Source of the DNA: Candidatus Cloacimonadota bacterium | Lineage (GTDB): Bacteria > Cloacimonadota > Cloacimonadia > Cloacimonadales > Cloacimonadaceae | Reading direction: 5' to 3' | DNA length: 33,943 nucleotides | Assembly: GCA_029567705.1 (NCBI GenBank) | Contig: JAKPXC010000081.1 | Span: 1 to 33,943 of the forward strand | The notes under the pieces: model-generated | The model's database searches: none | What the model was told of the DNA's origin: nothing | The model's input: the letters and a program-made list of their open reading frames with translations, nothing else | Translations under genes and position numbers: made by a program | In this document: positions 1 to 8,933 of the stretch, piece after piece | How the letters are laid out: each line of letters starts with the position of its first letter | Numbering within the stretch: position 1 is the first letter of the stretch

Positions 1-1044
1 GATCCCGATGCAGTCTTTTTGCATCACACAGGCAAGATGCCGGGGATGGGCTGCAGAATCAGTTCCAGAGAAGGTATCAAGCGCATTATCGAGACCAAAC
101 AAAGAAGCGACAAAGCAGGTTTGATAGCCCTGGTGCCGGACTATCTGTGGTTTGAAGATCATGGCATCAAGCTGCCTCTGCGCTTGCAAAACCTCGCCAA
201 GCAATATTGGCCAGGCAACCTGACTTTGATCTGGAGCCTGGAAAACGAGCTCACATCTGAAATCAGCTACAATGGCAAAGTTGCCTTCCGTGTGCCATCA
301 GATCCCCTGATCCGCACCTTCATAGACATGCTGGACGAACCTATTGTCTCCACCAGCGTGAACATGTCCAATCTCCCTGCCGAGACTGATCTGAAGATTA
401 TTCAGGAACGCTATGGCAAGTGGTTTGACTTTGCTCTGCTGCCTCATCCCCGCAGGATCAGAGAACGCATTGAGCCTTCCACCATCGTGGAATATATAGA
501 GAAAGACGATCCAGGCAATGACAACTACAGTGAGGACATCCGTTGCATCAGAGAGGGTTCCATTCCTTTCTACGAAGTCAAGCAGGCTTTCTACAAGCCC
601 ACCATCATGTTTGTCTGCACTGCCAATATCTGCCGTTCACCCATTGCTGAGAAGCTTTTCAATTACTATGCCAATCAGGCTGGATCGCCTTTTGTGGGGG
701 ATTCCTGTGGCTTATTGCAAGGGGGACACGAGATCTCCGTGAATTCTCTCACCCTGCTTCTGGAGAAAGGCATAGAAGAGGCATCGCATCACATTTCCAA
801 GGAGCTCACTCCTCAATTGGCCAGTGGCAGCAGATTGATCCTCACGATGGAGGAACGCCAGCGGGATCACATTCGCAGAGCCGATCCCGAAGCTGCCCCC
901 AAAGTCTTTACCTTAAACGAATATGTGGGAGAAACTGGAGATATTGAAGATCCCTATGGCTCACAACTGGATAACTACCGCAAGACCTATGGGATCATCG
1001 AAGATCGCATCCTCAAGCTCTTGGTAAAGCTAAAGCAATCATAA
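1..1044 (+). CDS. Sua5/YrdC domain fused to low-molecular-weight protein phosphatase (5' partial)
   Basis: The reading frame is open to the window edge, so the true start lies upstream. The first half (to about base 560) resembles a Sua5/YrdC/YwlC threonylcarbamoyl-AMP synthase, which makes the precursor of t6A in tRNAs reading ANN codons. Visible marks are a Lys-x-Arg motif (TKQRS, about bases 94-108) and an S-x-N motif (STSVNMS, about 349-369). The N-terminal PTDTVYGLG nucleotide motif is replaced by TGKMPGMG. The second half (from about 595) is a low-molecular-weight phosphatase: P-loop CTANICRS with nucleophile Cys at 616-618 and Arg at 634-636, and a C-terminal DPYG acid motif near 949. 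The position that is Thr in the arginine phosphatase YwlE is Ile here, favouring tyrosine phosphatase chemistry. In Firmicutes the separate genes ywlC and ywlE are neighbours, so the fusion is plausible. It heads a run with purL 18 bases downstream. Confidence 0.85.
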   Translation, partial: DPDAVFLHHTGKMPGMGCRISSREGIKRIIETKQRSDKAGLIALVPDYLWFEDHGIKLPLRLQNLAKQYWPGNLTLIWSLENELTSEISYNGKVAFRVPSDPLIRTFIDMLDEPIVSTSVNMSNLPAETDLKIIQERYGKWFDFALLPHPRRIRERIEPSTIVEYIEKDDPGNDNYSEDIRCIREGSIPFYEVKQAFYKPTIMFVCTANICRSPIAEKLFNYYANQAGSPFVGDSCGLLQGGHEISVNSLTLLLEKGIEEASHHISKELTPQLASGSRLILTMEERQRDHIRRADPEAAPKVFTLNEYVGETGDIEDPYGSQLDNYRKTYGIIEDRILKLLVKLKQS

Positions 1045-1062
1045 TATTTAAGGATAGATAGA

Positions 1063-3270
1063 ATGCAAAACGATAGAACTATCAGCCCCGAGATCATCAG
1101 TGAACATGGGATCAGTCCCGAAGAATATGACTATATCCTAAAGATTCTGGGACGTGAGCCCAGTTGGGTGGAACTGGGCATCTTCAGCGTGATGTGGAGC
1201 GAACACGCCAGCTACAAGAATAGCGTCAAACTGCTCAAGACCTTGCCCAAGGATGGCCCTGCCATGCTCGCTAAAGCAGGGGAAGAAAATGCTGGAGTGG
1301 TGGATATAGGTGATGGACTGGCAGTGTGTTTTAAAATCGAAAGCCACAATCATCCTTCTGCTCTGGAGCCCTATCATGGTGCTGCCACAGGCGTGGGCGG
1401 TATCCTGCGGGATATCTTCACCATGGGTGCCAGACCCGTCGCTGCCCTCAATTCTCTGCGTTTTGGCAATGCTCAGAACCCACAGGTGAAACATCTGATC
1501 TCTGGAGTGGTGAGCGGTATTGCGGATTATGGCAATTGCTTTGGTGTTCCAACTGTGGGCGGAGAAGTATATTTTGAGGATAGTTACGAAGGTAATCCTT
1601 TGGTCAATGCCATGGCTGTGGGCTTGGTGAAGCATGGCAACATTGCCAAATCCGCTGCTTCAGGTCCCGGCAATCTGGTGGTCTATGTGGGAGCCAAAAC
1701 AGGTCGTGACGGCATCCACGGCGCTACTTTCGCCTCTGTGGATATCTCTGAGGCTTCCGAAGAGAAACGCACTGCCGTGCAGGTGGGTGATCCCTTTTAT
1801 GAAAAGCTTTTACTGGAAGCCACCCTGGAAGTGATCCAGGCAGGCTTGGTGGTGGGCATCCAGGATATGGGTGCTGCAGGACTCACCTGCTCCAGCTCCG
1901 AAATGTCCGGCAAGGGTGGAGTTGGCATCGATATGGATGTAGCTCTGGTGCCTCAGCGAGAAGCAGGTATGAATGCCTATGAGATCATGCTCTCTGAATC
2001 TCAGGAGCGCATGTTGCTCATCGTGAAACCTGATGATATAGATAAAGTTAACGCCATCTTTTTAAAGTGGGATCTCGATGCTGCCATCATTGGAAAAGTC
2101 ACAGACGATGGCATCCTGAGAGTTCGCTTCCATGAAGAGATTGTGGCAGAGATACCTTCCGAGTATCTAATTCTGGGGGGCAAAGCTCCTGTCTATACCC
2201 GTGAAGCCAGGCGTCCAGACTGGCTGGATGAGCTGCAAGCCTTTGATCTGAGCACTATCCCTGAACCAAGTGATTACAATAAAGTCTTGTTGGAACTGAT
2301 GGGTAGCCCCAATATCGCTTCCAAGGAAGCAATCTACCGTCAGTATGATCACATGGTGCAGATCAACACCAATCAGGAGCCCGGTTCAGATGCCGCTCTG
2401 GTGGCAATTAAGGACAGCAAGAAAGCGCTGGCACTGACCACAGATTGCAATGGACGTTACTGCTATCTGGATCCCTATGAGGGTGCCAAGGCAGCAGTGG
2501 CGGAAGCTGCCAGGAATATCGCCTGCAGCGGTGCCAAGCCTATGGCGATCACCAATTGTCTGAATTTTGGCAATCCTCACAAGCCAGAGATATATTGGCA
2601 GCTATCTGAAGCCGTCCGAGGCATGGGGGAGGCTTGCAGAGCCTTTGAGACACCCGTCACCGGCGGAAACGTCTCGCTGTATAATGAGAATCCCACTGCT
2701 GCCATTTATCCCACGCCCGTGATTGGGATGCTGGGTCTTTTGGATGATTATGAAAAGGCTGTGGATCAAGCTTTCAAGCAACTGGGGGATAAGGTGTTGC
2801 TTCTGGGAGAAAACAGTGGAAGCCTGGGTGCATCTGAATATCTGAAACTAAGGACGGGTAAAGCTTTGGGGCTGCCTCCAACCATTGACCTGCAGCAAGA
2901 GAAGCATCTGCAGGAATTGCTCTTGGAATTGGCAGACAAGCGTTTGCTCTCTTCTGCGCATGATTGTTCCGAGGGTGGCTTGGCTGTCTGTGTGGCAGAA
3001 TCCTGTCTATCTGGTGGTTGGGGAGCAGAGCTTCTCTTTGATTTAAATACAACAAAACTGGAAACCTATTTTGGGGAAGCGGGTGCCAAAGTGGTGGTGA
3101 GCGCTTCCACTTCATCTGTGGAGCAGATCAAAGAGCTTGCCACAGCGCATCACATATCGGTCACGCTTTTGGGCGAAGTGACCCAAGAGCAGATTCTGAA
3201 GATTAATTCCGATATCTCTGTAGAGATGGGGAATTTGCAGGAAGTTTACAGGAATGCTATTAAGGCATAA
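1063..3270 (+). CDS. purL: Phosphoribosylformylglycinamidine synthase subunit PurL
   Basis: The 735-residue protein matches the small, PurQ/PurS-dependent type of FGAM synthase (the Bacillus form is about 740 residues). It catalyses step four of purine synthesis, converting FGAR, glutamine-derived ammonia and ATP to FGAM in the cytosol. Family signatures in order are HASYKNSV (about residue 48), the metal/substrate loop [18 protein letters not shown] (93-110), [16 protein letters not shown], the second-half GGNVSLYNE, and [11 protein letters not shown] near the C-terminus. These correspond to the duplicated AIRS-like halves. No purQ or purS lies in the window, so the glutaminase and the bridging subunit must be elsewhere. 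It sits between the Sua5-phosphatase fusion and a LiaF-like gene with gaps of 18 and 11 bases, suggesting co-transcription with functionally unrelated genes. AAGGATAGATAG precedes the ATG as a weak ribosome site. Confidence 0.97.
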   Translation: MQNDRTISPEIISEHGISPEEYDYILKILGREPSWVELGIFSVMWSEHASYKNSVKLLKTLPKDGPAMLAKAGEENAGVVDIGDGLAVCFKIESHNHPSALEPYHGAATGVGGILRDIFTMGARPVAALNSLRFGNAQNPQVKHLISGVVSGIADYGNCFGVPTVGGEVYFEDSYEGNPLVNAMAVGLVKHGNIAKSAASGPGNLVVYVGAKTGRDGIHGATFASVDISEASEEKRTAVQVGDPFYEKLLLEATLEVIQAGLVVGIQDMGAAGLTCSSSEMSGKGGVGIDMDVALVPQREAGMNAYEIMLSESQERMLLIVKPDDIDKVNAIFLKWDLDAAIIGKVTDDGILRVRFHEEIVAEIPSEYLILGGKAPVYTREARRPDWLDELQAFDLSTIPEPSDYNKVLLELMGSPNIASKEAIYRQYDHMVQINTNQEPGSDAALVAIKDSKKALALTTDCNGRYCYLDPYEGAKAAVAEAARNIACSGAKPMAITNCLNFGNPHKPEIYWQLSEAVRGMGEACRAFETPVTGGNVSLYNENPTAAIYPTPVIGMLGLLDDYEKAVDQAFKQLGDKVLLLGENSGSLGASEYLKLRTGKALGLPPTIDLQQEKHLQELLLELADKRLLSSAHDCSEGGLAVCVAESCLSGGWGAELLFDLNTTKLETYFGEAGAKVVVSASTSSVEQIKELATAHHISVTLLGEVTQEQILKINSDISVEMGNLQEVYRNAIKA

Positions 3271-3281
3271 GGAGTTAGGAG

Positions 3282-3833
3282 ATGAAAATGGACTTTCTTT
3301 TTGGTAATATGTTTTGGGGCTTACTGGTCATACTGATTGGTCTGTCGATCATACTGAAGGGCTTTGGCTTCAAGGTTCCGATCGTGAGCATCTTCATTGC
3401 CATTGTGATTATCATGTTTGGAGTTAAGATCCTGGTGGGAGCATTCAAAAAGCCTCATCACAGAGGTATCCAAACCAGAGAACTCAGTGCCACACACAGG
3501 GAATACACTACCATATTCAGTGGTTCAGACATCGATCTCTCGGATATCCGTCCCAGCACCAAGACTGTAGAGGTTACCACCGTCTTTGGTTCTTCTGTAG
3601 TTTCTCTGCCCGATACCATAGATTTTGAGATAGAGACCAATGCTGTCTTTGGTTCTGTGATCACACCCGATAAGACCGATGCTGGCTTGGCTTCTTCGCG
3701 TCAAAAGCTGGGAGCTGGTATGCAGAAAGTCAGGGTGGAAGCCAATGCCATCTTTGGCAGGCTGGAATTTGTCTTCAAGCCGGGACCGGTTGTTACAGAG
3801 CCTGTGAGTCCCGCTGATTCCACGGATTTCTAA
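3282..3833 (+). CDS. LiaF-like membrane protein (cell-wall stress response domain)
   Basis: The 183-residue protein has two hydrophobic segments (about residues 8-25 and 30-52) and then a soluble region of repeated short beta strands with the recurring pattern V/I-F-G-S/G (TIFSG, TVFGSS, AVFGSV, AIFGRL). This is typical of the LiaF C-terminal domain (DUF2154-type) seen in cell-envelope stress proteins. In Firmicutes, LiaF restrains the LiaRS two-component system. No histidine kinase or regulator is adjacent here, so a sensory role is only inferred. The start is supported by GGAGTTAGGAG immediately before the ATG. It lies 11 bases after purL and 24 before the patatin gene, which suggests one transcript. 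The family assignment rests on fold pattern rather than catalytic residues. Confidence 0.7.
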   Translation: MKMDFLFGNMFWGLLVILIGLSIILKGFGFKVPIVSIFIAIVIIMFGVKILVGAFKKPHHRGIQTRELSATHREYTTIFSGSDIDLSDIRPSTKTVEVTTVFGSSVVSLPDTIDFEIETNAVFGSVITPDKTDAGLASSRQKLGAGMQKVRVEANAIFGRLEFVFKPGPVVTEPVSPADSTDF

Positions 3834-3857
3834 ACCACCTTCCTTAAGTTGTGTAGC

Positions 3858-6017
3858 ATGAGAATTCGTGCAGTTCTCATAGTTCTGCTTTTGTTAACCT
3901 GCGTGAGCCTGGCCTCGGTGAGGCTGGGCTACGCTTTTAGTGGGGGAGGAGCCAGGGGTTTGGCTCACATTGGTGTGCTCAAGGTTCTGGAAGAGAATGG
4001 CGTTTATCCCCAGACTATATCCGGCACAAGCATTGGTGCTTTGGTGGGTTCCCTCTATGCAATGGGCTATTCTGCCTCACAGATAGAAGAACTGGTACTT
4101 ACCTGGAATTGGGAAGAGCTGCTTACAGATGAAGAGATCAGGAGAGATGCCTATATCGGGCAGAAGCGTTGGCCACCCTATGGAAACCTGGCTTTGGAGC
4201 TTGATGATGCCTGGAAAGCCCGGCTCAGCACGGGTATCTTCAGTGCCAACAACCTCAATCTGGAACTGGCTGGTATCTATGCTCAAGCTTCTTTGTATCG
4301 TGACTTCAATGAGCTTCCCATACCCTTTGCCGCAGTGGGCACCAATCTGGAGACAGGAGAGAGTGCTTTCTTCAGATCAGGTTCACTGATGCAGGCTGTA
4401 AGGGCTTCGCTTTCTGTTCCCAGTATTATCAAACCCTTTGAAATAGATGGTTCATTGTATATCGATGGCGGCGTGAGCGATAACTATCCTGTGAGACAGG
4501 CCAGAGAACTGGGGGCTGATCTGGTGCTGGGCTTCAAAGCAAATTCGGAGCTCAAGCCAGTGGAACAACTGAGCAATCCCATTCTGGTGATTGATCAGAC
4601 TATAAACATTGGCATGACGCGCACCATCAGTCAAGCTGAGGATAGCCTGCTGATCACGCTGGAGCCATATCTCGAAGCTTTCAATTCCCGCAGTTTCGGT
4701 GAGGCAGAAGCTATCATCCTGGCAGGAGAAGAATATGCCAGAGACCACATCCAGGAGCTGCTGGAACGCTTGCGAGCCGAGGGCTATATCTTTCATAACA
4801 ATAGAAGAGAGCAGCTACAAAGAACTACTTCTGTGTGGCTCAGCAAGATCAGAGTGGTTGGCAACCGTTACCTGAGCAAGGCAAAGATTCAGGAGTATCT
4901 GGATCTGGAAACAGGCAGGCAGTATGGCTTGGAGCAGATTATGAATCACTGCAGGTTTGCCTGGAACTCAGGGCTCTTCGTAACTCTTTATCCTGTCCTC
5001 GTCCCGGAAGAGGGGCATCACATCCTTGAGCTGCACGTGGAAGAACGCAACCGCAAGTCTATCATTCTCAACCTCTGCTACAAATCTGAAGACTTGCTTC
5101 ATGCCAGTGCTGTGCTCAATCTGAACAACTATATACTAAAGAATTCCAAGTTACTTGTGGAACTGAGGGTAGGCAACAACAACGAGCTGAATCTGGACTA
5201 TGTGAAGAATTTTGGCGAGCTCTATGGCATATATTACAGGCTCTTCAGTTACGTGAACGAGCATTCTTACTATCTCTACGATGAGGAGCATCACAAGACA
5301 GATAGTGTGCGACGCCTGGATTATGGAAATGTTCTGGGTTTGGGTATGTTTCTAAATGAATATCTGAACTTCGAGACCTACCTCTTTGGCTTCCGCAACA
5401 AGCTTTACAGGGACATTTCACAAACAGCTCCTCTACATCGCCGCTTCAAGGTTGGGGGCTTTGGTTTCAAGCTCTATCATGAGAGCCTGGACGATTATAA
5501 CTTTCCCGCCTCAGGTCTGTCTCTGATGGCGAAGTTCAATTCTGCCCACGACCTCCTGATCAGCGATTATGACTATGATAAATTCACTGCGCAACTGGAT
5601 TTCTACAGGCCCATTAATAGGAACTTCAGCCTGAATTTCGGGATGGACTATGGCTCCTATCTGTCCGGTAGCAACGAGGCACAGCTTGATCCCAATTATC
5701 TGGGAGGAGATTCAGGCTTCATGGCTTATGAGAAGTATGAGCTCAGCGCTCCATTCTACAAGATCTTTACCTTTGGAGTCTCCTGCCACGCCTGGGACAG
5801 ATTGCATCTCAGTGCCGGCTTGCAGGCTCTCATCCACTCGGATATAGATGATTGGTCTTTGAATCAGGACACGGAAAACTGCCTTTATACATCTGTGGGC
5901 TACAAAACCATTCTGGGTCCCTTACGTGCGACCGTGGCCTTCCCTCAGGATAGCGAACCCAAGTTCTACTTAAATATTGGCTATACGCACGATCTCTTCC
6001 GCTTTTCACGCAGATAG
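3858..6017 (+). CDS. Patatin-like phospholipase with POTRA and outer-membrane barrel (PlpD-like, type Vd autotransporter)
   Basis: The preferred start is the ATG at 3858 (719 residues); an in-frame TTG at 3849 is possible but would disturb the signal peptide. Residues 1-24 are a Sec signal peptide. Residues 25-310 form a patatin lipase domain: oxyanion loop GGGARG (29-34), nucleophile Ser58 in GTSIG, and catalytic Asp203 in DGG. Residues about 320-395 look like one POTRA domain (IRVVGNRYLSKAKIQEYLDL, then a short beta/alpha module). The remainder, to 719, is rich in alternating aromatic/polar strands, as in a BamA/FhaC-type beta barrel. Length and domain order match Pseudomonas PlpD (about 728 residues), the prototype of type Vd secretion. 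The lipase is therefore expected to be exported through its own barrel to the cell surface. Both catalytic residues are intact, so an active phospholipase A1/A2 is likely. It is the last gene of the leading run. Confidence 0.9.
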   Translation: MRIRAVLIVLLLLTCVSLASVRLGYAFSGGGARGLAHIGVLKVLEENGVYPQTISGTSIGALVGSLYAMGYSASQIEELVLTWNWEELLTDEEIRRDAYIGQKRWPPYGNLALELDDAWKARLSTGIFSANNLNLELAGIYAQASLYRDFNELPIPFAAVGTNLETGESAFFRSGSLMQAVRASLSVPSIIKPFEIDGSLYIDGGVSDNYPVRQARELGADLVLGFKANSELKPVEQLSNPILVIDQTINIGMTRTISQAEDSLLITLEPYLEAFNSRSFGEAEAIILAGEEYARDHIQELLERLRAEGYIFHNNRREQLQRTTSVWLSKIRVVGNRYLSKAKIQEYLDLETGRQYGLEQIMNHCRFAWNSGLFVTLYPVLVPEEGHHILELHVEERNRKSIILNLCYKSEDLLHASAVLNLNNYILKNSKLLVELRVGNNNELNLDYVKNFGELYGIYYRLFSYVNEHSYYLYDEEHHKTDSVRRLDYGNVLGLGMFLNEYLNFETYLFGFRNKLYRDISQTAPLHRRFKVGGFGFKLYHESLDDYNFPASGLSLMAKFNSAHDLLISDYDYDKFTAQLDFYRPINRNFSLNFGMDYGSYLSGSNEAQLDPNYLGGDSGFMAYEKYELSAPFYKIFTFGVSCHAWDRLHLSAGLQALIHSDIDDWSLNQDTENCLYTSVGYKTILGPLRATVAFPQDSEPKFYLNIGYTHDLFRFSRR

Positions 6018-6023
6018 ACAGAT

Positions 6024-6051
6024 AGTAACAAGTGACGAGTAACAAGTAACA
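6024..6051. repeat. 7-bp tandem repeat, four units
   Basis: Four consecutive units AGTAACA, AGTGACG, AGTAACA, AGTAACA begin six bases after the patatin stop codon. They are the first of four unrelated short arrays in this junction. Confidence 0.8.
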
Positions 6052-6074
6052 AGGGCTGCGCTGCTTCGCTCCCG

Positions 6075-6098
6075 CACTTCACCACTTCATCACTTCAA
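6075..6098. repeat. 8-bp tandem repeat, three units
   Basis: Three units CACTTCAC, CACTTCAT, CACTTCAA stand end to end. Only the last base varies. The array is non-coding. Confidence 0.8.
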
Positions 6099-6112
6099 AA
6101 CCACAGAGGACA

Positions 6113-6137
6113 CAGAGAAAAGCAGAGAAAAGCAGAG
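6113..6137. repeat. 10-bp tandem repeat, two and a half units
   Basis: CAGAGAAAAG occurs twice in succession followed by CAGAG, then a run of seven T. A related CACAGAGGA unit lies just upstream at 6102-6110. Confidence 0.7.
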
Positions 6138-6201
6138 TTTTTTTATTATTAACAAAGAGTTAAGGAGTAAAAGAGAGTCTGTTACTTGGGTTTGGGTTCA
6201 T

Positions 6202-6290
6202 GTCCATATCGTCCATTCTGTCCATCACGTCCATGTAGTCCATATGTCCATATCGTCCATATCGTCCATCTCGTCCATTTTGTCCATCCC
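6202..6290. repeat. 9-bp tandem array GTCCATNNN, ten units
   Basis: Ten consecutive units share an invariant GTCCAT core followed by a variable triplet: ATC, TCT, CAC, GTA, AT (one base short), ATC, ATC, CTC, TTT, CCC. The fixed core with a free triplet and the single 8-bp unit argue against simple polymerase slippage of one recent unit. Read on the minus strand, the array would encode Met-Asp-X repeats, but the 8-bp unit breaks the frame and no gene is apparent. The array abuts the 72-nt dispersed repeat that starts at 6286. Confidence 0.9.
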
Positions 6291-6357
6291 TTCCTAATAC
6301 GCTTCCTTAACCCATCCTTAACCTCAGATAAGGAAAGGTCTATTCTACAATAGATTA
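6286..6357 (-). repeat. 72-nt dispersed intergenic repeat, copy A
   Basis: The minus-strand sequence aligns without gaps to copies at 18133-18204 and 30947-31018, with about seven mismatches to the former. The core holds GGTTAAGGA twice, 11 bases apart, preceded by TTCCTTA, which can pair with either. It lies in sense orientation about 122 nt downstream of glnS, which is also on the minus strand. Confidence 0.9.
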
Positions 6358-6422
6358 GCGAATAGGCTACTTCTCTGCAATCTATGTGTTTGTTTCACAA
6401 TGTGTTGAACAAAGTGCGAAGC

Positions 6423-6465
6423 AGAAATCAGCTATACACAGCCACAGATGCAACTTCTGATTTCT
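6423..6465. other. Inverted repeat downstream of glnS
   Basis: AGAAATCAG (6423-6431) and CTGATTTCT (6457-6465) are perfect 9-base complements around a 25-nt loop. They lie just after the glnS stop on the minus strand and may stabilise its mRNA end. No T-run follows, so it is not a canonical terminator. TGCGAAGCA is directly repeated on either side. Confidence 0.5.
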
Positions 6466-6478
6466 AACTGCGAAGCAA

Positions 6479-8179
6479 CTACTTTCCGCTCTTCTTACCC
6501 CAGCTATCTTTCAAGGGAACCACGCGGTTGAAGACAGGTTTCCCAGGTTGGCTATCCAAGTCGCAGGAAAAATAGGCCAATCTCAGGAATTGGTAGCTGT
6601 CTCCAGGAGCAGCTTCCAAAAGCGAGGGCTCTCCCCAGGCTTTTTTCACTACCAATGAGTTAGGATCAAGGTAATCGAGGAAAGTCTTTCCTTCTTCTGC
6701 GCTCATGGGATCTTCAATCGTGAAGAGATGGCTGTATAGCCGTGTCTCGATGGGGACAGCAGTATCTTTACAAACCCAATGGAGGGTTCCTTTTACCTTG
6801 CGGCCATCGTTACTCCATCCTCCTTTGGAAGCAGGATCGTAGGTGCAGATAAGCTTTTCTATGGTACCGTCTGGGGCTTTTAACACATCCTTACAAGTGA
6901 TATAGTAAGCATGCTTGAGACGAACTTCTGTTCCCGGAGCCAGGCGAAACCAGCCTTTGGCAGGGCTTTCACTAAAGTCTTCTCTTTCAATATACAGATG
7001 CTTTCCAAAAGGAACGTTCCTGTTACCTGTCTCAGGGGCTTCAGGATTGTTTTCAGCAGGGAGATATTCGATAGAGGCTTCAGGATAGTTTTCTATCTCA
7101 ACGGGAAGTGGATCAAGCACTGCCATTACACGTTTGGCAGTCTTGTTCAGTTCTTCCCTCACGCAGAATTGCAATAGCTCAAAATCAACCGTGCTGGAAG
7201 CTTTGGCTACTCCGATTCGCTCTGATAGTTCTCTGAGTGCTGCTGCGGGAAAGCCACGACGTCGCATTCCTGCCACTGTGGGCATGCGTGGATCGTCCCA
7301 ACCCCGAACGTGACCATCCTTGACCAAAGTGAGCAGCAAGCGTTTGCTCATCACTGTCCAAGTCATATTCAAGCGGGCAAATTCTATCTGCTGAGGATGA
7401 CAGGGAACCGGCAACTGATCCAAAAACCAGTCGTAGAGGGGTCTGTGGTCTTCAAATTCCAATGTGCAGATGCTATGGGTAATGCCTTCCAGGGCATCAG
7501 AAATGCAATGAGTATAGTCATACATGGGATAGATGCACCACTTATCTCCGGTACGGTGATGATGTGCCTTCTTGATGCGGTAAATCACAGGATCTCTCAT
7601 GTTGATATTACCGGAACTCATGTCTATCTTGGCTCTCAGGGTTTTGCTGCCTTCATCGAATTCACCAGCCTTCATTCTACGAAAGAGATCCAGGTTCTCT
7701 TCAATGGATCGGTTTCGCCAGGGGCTTTCCTTTCCAGGTTCTTTGAGGGTTCCACGCATTTTATTCATCTCTTCTGGTGAGAGATCGCAGACAAATGCCT
7801 TCCCCTCCTGAATCAGGATTTCAGCATATTCATAGAGCTTCTCATAGTAATCTGAGGCGAAGAAGAGTTTCTTGCCCCAATCCCAGCCCAGCCAGTGAAT
7901 ATCTTCCATGATGGAATCCACATACTCAACGTCTTCGGCAGTGGGGTTGGTGTCATCAAAGCGCAAATGGCAGATACCGTCATAATCTCTTGCTATCCCA
8001 AAGTTCAGGCAGATGGACTTGGTGTGGCCAATATGCAAGTAGCCATTGGGCTCAGGTGGAAAGCGGGTGATGATCTTCACGTGCTTGCCACTGGCCAAGT
8101 CTTTGTCTATGATGTTACGGATGAAATTGGAGACCTGCTCCTTTTCACCGGTTGTGTTTATGTTCTTAGTATCTTCCAT
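6479..8179 (-). CDS. glnS: Glutaminyl-tRNA synthetase
   Basis: This 566-residue class I synthetase charges tRNA-Gln directly. The N-terminus carries PPEPNGYLHIGH with HIGH at residues 49-52, and the second ATP motif is VMSKR at 276-280. Between them lies the acceptor-end region KWCIYPMYDYTHCISDALEG (213-232), very close to the enterobacterial enzyme. The C-terminal part is the two-barrel anticodon-binding domain. Length and motifs separate it from GluRS. Many bacteria lack GlnRS and use GatCAB amidation, so its presence is a useful lineage marker. It is transcribed alone, converging on the patatin gene. GATAAAGAGG precedes the ATG on the minus strand, and ACTTGACG (plus-strand 8230-8237) about 50 nt upstream could be a -35 box. 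The gap 8180-8445 shows nothing else. Confidence 0.97.
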   Translation of the reverse strand: MEDTKNINTTGEKEQVSNFIRNIIDKDLASGKHVKIITRFPPEPNGYLHIGHTKSICLNFGIARDYDGICHLRFDDTNPTAEDVEYVDSIMEDIHWLGWDWGKKLFFASDYYEKLYEYAEILIQEGKAFVCDLSPEEMNKMRGTLKEPGKESPWRNRSIEENLDLFRRMKAGEFDEGSKTLRAKIDMSSGNINMRDPVIYRIKKAHHHRTGDKWCIYPMYDYTHCISDALEGITHSICTLEFEDHRPLYDWFLDQLPVPCHPQQIEFARLNMTWTVMSKRLLLTLVKDGHVRGWDDPRMPTVAGMRRRGFPAAALRELSERIGVAKASSTVDFELLQFCVREELNKTAKRVMAVLDPLPVEIENYPEASIEYLPAENNPEAPETGNRNVPFGKHLYIEREDFSESPAKGWFRLAPGTEVRLKHAYYITCKDVLKAPDGTIEKLICTYDPASKGGWSNDGRKVKGTLHWVCKDTAVPIETRLYSHLFTIEDPMSAEEGKTFLDYLDPNSLVVKKAWGEPSLLEAAPGDSYQFLRLAYFSCDLDSQPGKPVFNRVVPLKDSWGKKSGK

Positions 8180-8445
8180 TTGATACCTCTTTATCTATTT
8201 TGAATCAAGCTTGGAGAATAGGGCAGAATCGTCAAGTCTAAAGCTTGAGAGAAGACTGTGGAAAAACTCCCCACTGAGAATTAGTTCCACAGAAATTCAC
8301 GAGTAGAAGAGAGTAGGTGAGGAGATGAGGTGTCTCGTAAAACGATGGCATACGGGTAATTATGCCACTAGTGATAAATCGTGTGGTATTGGCTCACAAA
8401 ATGCAGGTATATACAAACAAATTCATTATGGGAGTAACCAGAGAA

Positions 8446-8778
8446 ATGGCCAGTAGAACAGTGCTAAAAAAGGTCGAGGTGCAGGAATTTATTCCTGTGG
8501 GAGCCTTGGATCGCGCTTTCAATAAGAATGGTCTCTGCGCTTATTGTGAAGCCAAGTATCGCTGCTCCCTATGTGAAGATTCCGGCACCATCTTTGATTG
8601 TGCAGATTACCGTCCATCGTCCGATGAAGTCACTACAGTGAGCTTCTCCACTCTGGCTGAAACTCAGTATGAGGAAGAGGAAGAACTGCATGGACTTTGT
8701 GCGGAGTGCCAGAGAAGAGATATCTGCCCACTCAAATACATCCGGGGCGGTGTCTGGCACTGCGAAGAGTTTCAATAG
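8446..8778 (+). CDS. Small protein with two C-x2-C-x5-C-x11-C modules
   Basis: I do not recognise a named family. The 110-residue protein (ATG at 8446 chosen because GGGAG precedes it; in-frame starts exist back to 8362) has nine cysteines. Cys31, 34, 40 and 52 and Cys85, 88, 94 and 106 repeat exactly the spacing C-x2-C-x5-C-x11-C, each opened by GLC and closed by an acidic-aromatic end (CADY, CEEF). Cys43 is extra. A linker rich in Glu (residues 72-81) joins the modules. Such four-cysteine knots usually bind zinc or an iron-sulfur cluster; which one cannot be told here. There is no signal peptide or membrane segment, so it is cytosolic. It is a single-gene unit closed by a strong terminator. 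Similar short GLC-x2-C...GGVWHCEEF proteins occur in anaerobic bacteria, from memory, without known function. Confidence 0.8.
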   Translation: MASRTVLKKVEVQEFIPVGALDRAFNKNGLCAYCEAKYRCSLCEDSGTIFDCADYRPSSDEVTTVSFSTLAETQYEEEEELHGLCAECQRRDICPLKYIRGGVWHCEEFQ

Positions 8779-8814
8779 AAATAAATTTATCAACACATAC
8801 CTCAACACACACAA

Positions 8815-8841
8815 GGGGGCTCCCCGCCCCCATTTTTATTT
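8815..8841 (+). terminator. Rho-independent terminator
   Basis: GGGGGC (8815-8820), loop TCCCC, GCCCCC (8826-8831), then ATTTTTATTT. It sits 36 bases after the stop of the cysteine-module gene and insulates it from natA. Confidence 0.9.
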
Positions 8842-8933
8842 GTAGAGCATACGTAGCATGAGAAATGTCTCGACAAAATACTCCCTTCTATCACAATGAA
8901 TCCAAACTGATACTTTCTGTATATGGAGCATTA

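Noticed and set aside
616-636. Arginine phosphatase (YwlE) assignment
   Set aside because: The P-loop position that is Thr in YwlE is Ile here, as in tyrosine phosphatases.
6202-6290. CRISPR-like array
   Set aside because: Units are nine bases with only a three-base variable part, there are no spacers of 30 bases or so, and no cas gene is present.
8865-8933. N-terminal extension of natA
   Set aside because: The extra 23 residues precede the conserved MIEVKNLVK start, which has its own GGAG site.
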